A stretch of DNA of 5,074 bases from DASUFH01 sp036274645 (GTDB lineage: Bacteria > Acidobacteriota > Terriglobia > 20CM-2-55-15), in the NCBI GenBank assembly GCA_036274645.1, contig DASUFH010000361.1, positions 1-5,074 of the forward strand, read 5' to 3'. A program made the translations under genes and the position numbers. Within the stretch, counting starts at the first letter, position 1. Each line of letters begins with the position of its first letter. Positions 1-4,202 of this stretch are shown here, piece by piece. The notes under the pieces were generated by a model, which saw nothing but the letters and a program-made list of their open reading frames with translations, was not told the origin of the DNA and made no database searches.

Positions 1-105
1 ATTGCCTTGTTATCGATTGTTACTTGAACTTCTTAGATTGTTCGTTAAGAAAACCGACCAAGGAACAATCTAAGAAGTTCAAGTAACAATCGATAACAAG
101 GCAAT
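1..105. repeat. Perfect 43-bp inverted repeat (long hairpin) at the window edge
   Basis: Bases 1-43 are the exact reverse complement of bases 63-105, with a 19-base spacer (44-62) and no mismatch. Each arm has 14 G/C in 43 bases (about 33%), far below the adjoining gene. Within each arm a short word, GATTGTT, occurs twice (15-21 and 36-42 in the left arm). The left arm begins at the first base of the window, so the repeat may extend further out. It lies downstream of the minus-strand iron-sulfur gene and could fold in that transcript. A perfect palindrome at a sequence end is also a common chimera or assembly artefact, so its biological reality is uncertain although the repeat itself is plain. 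Confidence 0.95.
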
Positions 106-114
106 GGAAAATGG

Positions 115-137
115 AAAACCGGAGGAAGCCCATCCTC
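115..137 (-). terminator. Possible weak intrinsic terminator after the iron-sulfur gene
   Basis: Reading the minus strand just after the TAG stop, GAGGA (137-133) can pair with TCCTC (126-122) around a 6-base loop. CGG and a TTTT run (118-115) follow, then a second TTTT. The stem is only 5 bp and the T-run is short and not immediately adjacent, so this is a weak candidate. The long hairpin at 1-105 lies next downstream and could also end or protect the transcript. Confidence 0.25.
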
Positions 138-140
138 TCG

Positions 141-1175
141 CTATCCGCTGGCGCGAGCGGTCGCTTCCTTCTTCGCCTTCCGCGCCAGGATCAGCCAGTG
201 CGGACACTTCTCTTTGTCGTCGTAGAGCCGTTCGCAGTCGTCGCAGCGCACACACTCGCTGGCCACGATCTTCGGTCCGCGGATGGCGCCCCACTCACAA
301 GCCTTCTCGCAGATGCGGCATGTGTTGCACTCTCCCCACCGCTTGATGCGAAAGACGGTCAGGTTGGAGAGCAGCCCCAGGAACGCTCCCACCGGACAGA
401 GAAACCTGCAGTACAGGTTCCGGACGAACACTGTTGCGATCAACAGCGCCGCCAGGCCGATCCACAATCCCGTCGACGCGGCGCGTGAGAACAGCCAGAA
501 CGGCTCGACGTACCGGTAGATGGAGATGTCATGCGTCGCCAGGTAATAGGCGACCACACCCGCCAGCAGGCCGTACTTGATGTAATTGGCCCGCTGCTCA
601 ATCCTTGCAGGAATCTCGATCCGAAGCCGAGCGGGAACGATCTTGTCCAGCAGTTGCGTCATCGATCCGAACGCGCAAACCCGGCCGCAATAGATCCGGC
701 CCCACAGGATCGTTGTCACGAGCGTGAATACCGCAAAGACGTACCAGGCCAGGTTGTGCCGGAACTGGGGCAGATTCCATTGGGTCAGCGCAAAGATGTT
801 GACGACGGAGATGAGCTGGCTCTGCATGAAGCCGAGGTACACGACAGACGCGCCCATCGTGATCCATTTCAGCCGTTCGCTCTTTCGCAGGAATCCGACG
901 AGCGTCAGGACACAAAAGCCGGTCAGCAGGATGACGCCCGGCGCCTGTTCCCGGAGATCGTCGGTCCAGCTGGGCGCGGCCTCCTCTTCTTCGTCTCCGA
1001 AATCCCACTGCGCGCCGGCCGCCGGAGGATCTTCCGATTGCGCAACCGACTGCGCAACTGATTGCCCAACTGATTGCCTAACCGCCGCGCTCGCGCGGGA
1101 AACCGGCGCGAACGCGCATACCGTGGTCAGGAGGAGCAGCGCCAGGATGCCGCGGCCCGTCAAAGGTCCGTTCAC
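141..1175 (-). CDS. NosR-type membrane protein with 4Fe-4S clusters (iron-sulfur half of a split NosR-like pair)
   Basis: A 344-residue inner-membrane electron-transfer protein resembling the C-terminal half of NosR/NirI-type proteins. A hydrophobic N-terminus (about 9-30, ending SRASA) looks like a signal peptide. A Gln/Ser/Val repeat (32-47) and an acidic patch (DFGDEEEE, 58-65) follow, then about five membrane segments (79-96, 104-130, 142-158, 199-213, 236-252). Cysteine pairs of the Fer4_5 type follow helices 3 and 5: C163/C167 (CGRVC) and C256/C260 (CRFLCP). The first lacks the usual proline. The C-terminal ferredoxin-like part has C283-C286-C289-C293 and C308-C311-C314 with a late C324 in CPH, the wide last gap seen in NosR-like proteins. 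The start is GTG, overlapping the TGA of the FMN-domain gene by 4 bp, which implies translational coupling. The electron partner is unknown; no nitrous oxide reductase gene is visible, so nosR is not assigned. Confidence 0.88.
   Translation of the reverse strand: MNGPLTGRGILALLLLTTVCAFAPVSRASAAVRQSVGQSVAQSVAQSEDPPAAGAQWDFGDEEEEAAPSWTDDLREQAPGVILLTGFCVLTLVGFLRKSERLKWITMGASVVYLGFMQSQLISVVNIFALTQWNLPQFRHNLAWYVFAVFTLVTTILWGRIYCGRVCAFGSMTQLLDKIVPARLRIEIPARIEQRANYIKYGLLAGVVAYYLATHDISIYRYVEPFWLFSRAASTGLWIGLAALLIATVFVRNLYCRFLCPVGAFLGLLSNLTVFRIKRWGECNTCRICEKACEWGAIRGPKIVASECVRCDDCERLYDDKEKCPHWLILARKAKKEATARASG
1036..1083. repeat. 12-bp tandem repeat, four units, inside a coding region
   Basis: Four contiguous 12-base units read on the plus strand: GATTGCGCAACC (1036), GACTGCGCAACT (1048), GATTGCCCAACT (1060) and GATTGCCTAACC (1072). 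They differ at only a few positions. On the minus strand they are in frame with the iron-sulfur protein and encode VRQS, VGQS, VAQS and VAQS (residues 32-47), directly after the signal peptide. Because the unit is a multiple of three, copy-number change would lengthen or shorten the linker without a frameshift. Confidence 0.9.
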
Positions 1176-1696
1176 TTGCCTGCGCCCGGCGGCGTGATGA
1201 GCGCGCGGGCGATGCGGCGCGCGCCGTTGCGAATGGCGCGGGTGGCGCTGTTGATCGTGATCGACGCGCGCGATACCGCGTCCACGTCGGAGCCCACCTT
1301 GAAGGGATCCCGAATGTCCTTGCCCACGAATTGCCGCGCAAACTGGGGCGGTTCAACCGAAAAGTTTCCGTACGGCTCGTGGTGCTCCACGACGAGAACC
1401 CCGGTCAGGAGTCCCCTTGTGTCGACTCCCACCAGCATCTTGATCGGGCCGTCATATCCACGTTCGAGAGGCTCGACTTCCGTGGTCCAGAACACATATC
1501 CCGCCACCGTTTTGGAACCGGAGTCGGCATACGCCACAAAATGCGGCGGCGGTCCAGCCTGCTTGCTCGAAAACGCCATGGCGCCCGGAAAAACCCGCTT
1601 CAGCTGCGCCTGCAATGTCGTGTCGCCTCTGGACTGGCTGACGGCCAGGGACGCCGAAGCGGCCGCAATCGCCAGAGCCAGAATCCAATTCCGCAT
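1172..1696 (-). CDS. Exported FMN-binding domain protein (flavin half of a split NosR-like pair)
   Basis: A 174-residue protein with an N-terminal signal peptide (about 1-20, hydrophobic and Ala-rich, weakly charged start MRNW). It is followed by one FMN-binding domain of the RnfG/NosR type (PF04205-like). Family marks are the stretch GPIKMLVGVDTRGLLTGV (83-100), the following EHHEPYG (104-110) and a late DAVSRAS (139-145). The last matches the DxxSxA[T/S] site where ApbE-type transferases attach FMN covalently; here the acceptor would be Ser145 rather than the more usual Thr. It should act outside the cytoplasmic membrane, passing electrons to or from the iron-sulfur protein encoded immediately downstream with a GTGA overlap. 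The ATG at 1696 is supported by AAGGAG (1708-1703) 6 bases upstream. The methyltransferase gene ends 45 bp upstream on the same strand. Covalent flavinylation and direction of electron flow are inferred. Confidence 0.87.
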   Translation of the reverse strand: MRNWILALAIAAASASLAVSQSRGDTTLQAQLKRVFPGAMAFSSKQAGPPPHFVAYADSGSKTVAGYVFWTTEVEPLERGYDGPIKMLVGVDTRGLLTGVLVVEHHEPYGNFSVEPPQFARQFVGKDIRDPFKVGSDVDAVSRASITINSATRAIRNGARRIARALITPPGAGK

Positions 1697-1718
1697 CCTG
1701 GTCTCCTTAAGGCCGCCG

Positions 1719-1724
1719 ATTATA
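1719..1724 (-). promoter_or_regulatory. TATAAT -10-like box upstream of the FMN-domain gene
   Basis: The minus strand reads TATAAT (1724-1719), an exact consensus -10 hexamer in otherwise very GC-rich DNA, within the 45-bp gap before the FMN-domain gene. It lies 10 bases upstream of the AAGGAG ribosome site. The hexamer at 17-bp spacing (TGGTAG, 1747-1742) matches the -35 consensus poorly, and it overlaps the end of the methyltransferase gene. If active, the redox pair would have its own promoter with a very short leader. Confidence 0.3.
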
Positions 1725-1741
1725 AACCGCGCCCCGGCCGC

Positions 1742-2602
1742 CTACCAGCGCGGAACCGCAACGATGCCGTGTTGTCTCCCGGTCAGTTCGACTTCCATGT
1801 GCAGGTTGGGACGGAGAAGCGGCACAGCGCGGCAAAGGAAACGTCCCGGTCGCATCCGTAGCGGAAGGCGCGCTTCAGGATCGTCGAACGCTTCAACATA
1901 AAGGGCCTTCCGGATGACAAAGTCCGGCGACAGAAGCTCAAAGTAGCGGCGCAGTTCCCCAAGCGAATACTCTTTCCAGTGCTGTCCGAGCGTATGGCGA
2001 CCGACGATCTCATCGACTGTGACGCCGCCACCCATCCGGCCGAGTCCCCTTCGCAAATCCCAGAACCGTCCGCCCAGCGCATAGTGGTTCGGAGTGGTGA
2101 TCACAATGCGTCCGCCGACCGCCAGCAGGCGGTGAAGCTCGCGCCACATCGCGACCGGATTGAACGTCAGGTGCTCGATGATTTCCGTAAACAGGATCAC
2201 GTCAAACGAACCCTCCGGCAGGCGTCGCAGGCCGGCGGGATCTTCCAGGTCGTCGTTTTCGATCAGCGTGATTCCCGATGCGCGCGCCAGGGCCGCGGTT
2301 TGCGGAGAACTGATCGCCTGCGGCAGATCGACGGCAGTTACGGCGTATCCGTCAAGCGCGTACAACAGGGAATGATGAAGGAAATGCGCGCCGATATCGA
2401 GCAGGCGCCGGCCCCGTTGCCGCCAGGTGGATTCGAAGATGGTTTTGGTGACGCAGAATCGCCGGTAGTGAATGGCGAGATAGTGGAGATCCGCGCCGCC
2501 GTGCGCGGTGAAGCGGGCCGCGTATTCCGCCGCGCTCGGAAAAGTCGTCGCGCCGTTTGCGGCGCGCGCCGCCTGAACTCCCGCGCCGCCCTCAGGATGC
2601 AT
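1742..2602 (-). CDS. Class I SAM-dependent methyltransferase, Methyltransf_23-like, substrate unknown
   Basis: A 286-residue cytoplasmic methyltransferase with a Rossmann-type SAM-binding core. Motif I is LLDIGAHFLHHS (67-78), in which the usual GxGxG is changed to GAHFLHH. The ribose-binding acid is D92 in AVTAVDLP. A later strand DVILFTEIIEHL (134-145) resembles the E-x-x-E-H segment of UbiG-like and Methyltransf_23 enzymes, and GGRIVITTPNHYALGGR (163-179) follows it. The C-terminal third (about 200-286) is less conserved and may bind the acceptor. The frame stays open upstream to an ATG at 2800. I chose the ATG at 2602 because TGGAG sits 5 bases before it and the longer form would run antisense through the start of the transporter gene. 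It is the first gene of a same-strand row with the FMN and iron-sulfur proteins, but nothing shows it modifies them; polysaccharide, lipid or small-molecule acceptors are all possible. Confidence 0.85.
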   Translation of the reverse strand: MHPEGGAGVQAARAANGATTFPSAAEYAARFTAHGGADLHYLAIHYRRFCVTKTIFESTWRQRGRRLLDIGAHFLHHSLLYALDGYAVTAVDLPQAISSPQTAALARASGITLIENDDLEDPAGLRRLPEGSFDVILFTEIIEHLTFNPVAMWRELHRLLAVGGRIVITTPNHYALGGRFWDLRRGLGRMGGGVTVDEIVGRHTLGQHWKEYSLGELRRYFELLSPDFVIRKALYVEAFDDPEARLPLRMRPGRFLCRAVPLLRPNLHMEVELTGRQHGIVAVPRW

Positions 2603-2607
2603 GCCGG

Positions 2608-2612
2608 CTCCA
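2608..2612 (-). promoter_or_regulatory. Ribosome binding site deciding the methyltransferase start
   Basis: The minus strand reads TGGAG (2612-2608), 5 bases before the ATG at 2602-2600. This supports the short form of the methyltransferase over the longer open frame that reaches 2800. Confidence 0.65.
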
Positions 2613-2627
2613 AAGTGAAATCCGCGC

Positions 2628-2676
2628 TTGAATGGGATCGCGTATTGGCATAGAAAGGCTCCGCGCCCTTTAGAAT
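2628..2676 (+). promoter_or_regulatory. Candidate promoter(s) for the transporter gene in the divergent gap
   Basis: The 103-bp gap between the divergent methyltransferase and transporter genes (2603-2705) is more AT-rich than its neighbours. On the plus strand TTGAAT (2628-2633) and TAGAAA (2651-2656) are 17 bases apart. A better pair of boxes, TTGGCA (2645-2650) and TAGAAT (2671-2676), is 20 bases apart, which is long for a sigma-70 promoter. One may be real; the sequence alone does not decide. I found no convincing promoter pair on the minus strand for the methyltransferase and no clear operator palindrome. Confidence 0.35.
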
Positions 2677-2694
2677 ACCTTGGCAAAACCAGAT

Positions 2695-2699
2695 AGGAG
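2695..2699 (+). promoter_or_regulatory. Ribosome binding site for the GTG-started transporter gene
   Basis: AGGAG lies 6 bases before the GTG at 2706, a strong Shine-Dalgarno match that fixes this uncommon start. Another GTG at 2704 is out of frame and meets a stop at once. Confidence 0.75.
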
Positions 2700-2705
2700 C
2701 AAAGT

Positions 2706-3938
2706 GTGAAGAAGCCTGCCGCGCAGCTCATTCTTTCTTTGATCGCCATGGCGATGATTTCCAGCCTGCAATACTCCTGGAATCTGTTCGTCGAACCCAT
2801 GCGCGAGGCGCGGGGCTGGGAACTGCCCGGAATTCAGTTCGCGTTCTTTCTGTTCGCGCTGTTCCAGACGTTCGTTCAGCCGCTGGACGGCTGGTTTATC
2901 GACCGGCTGGGCCCGCGCGGGTTCATTACCGTTGCCGGAATTCTGTGCGGTGTGGGCTGGAGCGCGATGGGCTACGCGACGTCGCTGCCGCAACTCTACT
3001 TCTTCTACGTCCTGGCGGGAATTGGCGCCGCCTTTGTCTATAGCGGATCGATCGGATCCGCGCTGAAGTGGTATCCCTCGCGTCGAGGTTTTGCCTCCGG
3101 CGTCATCGCGGCCGGGTTTGGCGGCGGTACGGCGCTGTTCACGCTGATCATCTCGTATCTTATTCGCCAGCAGGGATACTCCGCGGCGTTCCTCTTTACC
3201 GGGGTGATTCAGGGAGCGGTGATCACAGGGGTGGCGCAGTTTCTACGGCACCCGGGACCGGATTTCGCTCCACCCAGACCGGTCGCTTCCGCTGTCGTTT
3301 CGAAATCCCGGAGAAATACCGAGAACCTCAGCACACCGGAGATGTTGGGCACGCCCCATTTCTACGTTCTATACGTGATGTTTGTGGCCATGGCGGCAGG
3401 GGGCCTGTTCGTCACTACCAACCAGGGGTCGATCGTCAAATCCTGGGGCATGACTACGGTCGTGTTGACGACGATCAATTTCATCAACCCCCTGGCCAAC
3501 GCGGCCAGTCGCATATTCTGGGGATGGTTCTCCGACCGGCTCGGTCGCGAGATGACCATGGTGGTGGCTTTCCTGTTGCAGGCCGGCTGTCTGCTTTCCG
3601 TAGTGATGTTCGGACAGAGGTCTCCCACATTGTTCGTCATCACCATTGCCCTGACGTTCTTCACATGGGGCGAAGTCTTTTCGCTGTTCCCGTCGACCAG
3701 CGGAGACTACTTCGGCAGTAAATTCGCGACCGCCAACTACGGACTCCTGTATACCGCCAAGGGCGTCGCGTCGTTCATCGGTCCCCTGGGCGCCTTCCTG
3801 TATGGACAATACGGGAGTTGGACGATTGTCTTTTACGGCAGCGCCGTCCTCGCATTACTCGCCTGCGTCATGGCTTTCGCGCTGCGAAGCGTCGCGCTTC
3901 CGAAGCGAGCTGTCGCTCGCGCCGTAGCGTTGGGATGA
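2706..3938 (+). CDS. MFS transporter, oxalate/formate antiporter (OxlT-like, OFA) family
   Basis: A 410-residue inner-membrane carrier with about twelve hydrophobic segments in two six-helix halves (roughly 7-180 and 216-394), joined by a charged cytoplasmic loop (181-215). The MFS loop motif appears in both halves: GWFIDRLGPRG (62-72) and GWFSDRLGRE (273-282). The entry segment FVEPMREARGW (28-38) is typical of the OFA family. R269 and K352 match, with the same 83-residue spacing, the Arg272 and Lys355 that bind the dicarboxylate in Oxalobacter OxlT; W321 sits where OxlT has Trp324. This suggests exchange or uptake of a small carboxylate such as oxalate or formate, but many homologues carry other organic acids. 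No oxalyl-CoA decarboxylase or formyl-CoA transferase is nearby. The start is GTG with a strong AGGAG site. The last residues (LPKRAVARAVALG) are coded by a palindromic stretch and may be a late addition. Confidence 0.88.
   Translation: MKKPAAQLILSLIAMAMISSLQYSWNLFVEPMREARGWELPGIQFAFFLFALFQTFVQPLDGWFIDRLGPRGFITVAGILCGVGWSAMGYATSLPQLYFFYVLAGIGAAFVYSGSIGSALKWYPSRRGFASGVIAAGFGGGTALFTLIISYLIRQQGYSAAFLFTGVIQGAVITGVAQFLRHPGPDFAPPRPVASAVVSKSRRNTENLSTPEMLGTPHFYVLYVMFVAMAAGGLFVTTNQGSIVKSWGMTTVVLTTINFINPLANAASRIFWGWFSDRLGREMTMVVAFLLQAGCLLSVVMFGQRSPTLFVITIALTFFTWGEVFSLFPSTSGDYFGSKFATANYGLLYTAKGVASFIGPLGAFLYGQYGSWTIVFYGSAVLALLACVMAFALRSVALPKRAVARAVALG
3886..3920. repeat. Two small palindromes in the 3' end of the transporter gene
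   Basis: GAAGCG (3886-3891) pairs with CGCTTC (3895-3900) over a 3-base loop, and GCGAGC (3905-3910) pairs with GCTCGC (3915-3920) over a 4-base loop. Both lie inside the coding region, just before the TGA at 3936-3938. They encode a basic, low-complexity tail after the last membrane helix. A similar word, CGCTCGCGCC followed by AGCG, occurs at the 3' end of the iron-sulfur gene on the other strand, which suggests a dispersed REP-like repeat that favours gene ends. Confidence 0.6.
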
Positions 3939-4011
3939 GGGTCCCCGTCTGGTTGTAGGGGTATGACCGTTGTCCGTCGTGCGCTGGCTGTTGTCCACTG
4001 TGTAATGAACC

Positions 4012-4057
4012 TGACCCACTGACCCACTGACCCATTGACCCATTGACCCATTGACCA
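4012..4057. repeat. 8-bp tandem repeat TGACCCAY in the palindrome loop
   Basis: Five complete units of TGACCCAY start at 4012, 4020, 4028, 4036 and 4044; the first two end in C and the last three in T. A partial TGACCA follows at 4052. The word CAATGGGTCA (4064-4073) can pair with TGACCCATTG at three registers 8 bases apart (4028, 4036 or 4044), giving an inner hairpin that can slip. Octamer arrays of this kind are prone to copy-number change. Confidence 0.92.
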
Positions 4058-4149
4058 GTAAGCCAATGGGTCATTGCGCCGTTTAGCCAGGTCCATTACA
4101 CAGCGGACAACAGCCAGCGCACAACGGACAACAGGGGGACAGAAGGGGT

Positions 4150-4168
4150 GGGCGGTCATAGACCGCCC
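4150..4168. repeat. Short perfect hairpin, GGGCGGTC-ATA-GACCGCCC
   Basis: An 8-bp perfect stem with a 3-base loop, followed by CTACAGG. It forms the outer right part of the large palindrome. From general familiarity, this word resembles interspersed repeats often wrongly translated in genomes as peptides ending GGHRPPLQ. With the rest of the element it may end transcription of either convergent gene, but no clear T-run follows it. Confidence 0.75.
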
Positions 4169-4202
4169 CTACAGGCAAAGTCGGGGAGTTCTCGCGAAGC
4201 GG

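Larger units (their letters stand above)
3942..4187. repeat. Large nested imperfect palindrome filling the gap between convergent genes
   Basis: The core arms 3969-4013 and 4088-4132 are reverse complements at 42 of 45 positions. Outside them, the left word TGTAGGGG (3954-3961) matches CCCCTACA (4165-4172), and TATGACCG (3962-3969) matches CGGTCATA (4153-4160). Further out, TCCCCG (3942-3947) matches CGGGGA (4182-4187). The outer parts are spaced unequally, so insertions or deletions separate the two halves. The three core differences (3978/4123, 3997/4104, 4008/4093) are all transitions that give G-U pairs in minus-strand RNA but A-C mismatches in plus-strand RNA. The 74-base loop holds the tandem repeat. 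No transposase or coding potential is seen. It resembles a MITE or BIME-type intergenic element and could end transcription from both sides. The 264-bp gap holds no gene. Confidence 0.8.

Noticed and set aside
141..1696. Assigning nosR and nitrous oxide reduction
   Set aside because: The domains are NosR-like but split, and no nosZ, nosD, nosF or nosY is visible. The same modules occur in many other electron-transfer systems.
1074..1901. Plus-strand open frame of 275 codons
   Set aside because: It lies antisense across the FMN-domain gene and parts of both neighbours, with low-complexity basic composition and no domain.
1979..2653. Plus-strand open frame of 224 codons
   Set aside because: It is wholly antisense to the methyltransferase, which has clear family motifs. 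Its protein is Arg/Ala-rich with no recognisable domain, as expected of a shadow frame in GC-rich DNA.
2603..2800. N-terminal extension of the methyltransferase to an ATG at 2800
   Set aside because: The extra 66 residues are antisense to the transporter start and its ribosome site and look unlike a methyltransferase. A good TGGAG site precedes the ATG at 2602.
4012..4073. Possible CRISPR array
   Set aside because: The 8-bp units are contiguous with no spacers, so this is a simple tandem repeat.
3833..4159. Minus-strand open frame with repeated MGQWV/NGSVGQW peptides
   Set aside because: The repeated peptide is just the 8-bp array read in frame, and the rest covers the palindrome arms and the antisense of the transporter end.
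3942..4187. Insertion sequence with transposase
   Set aside because: The element is only about 246 bp and encodes no plausible protein. At most it is a non-autonomous element.
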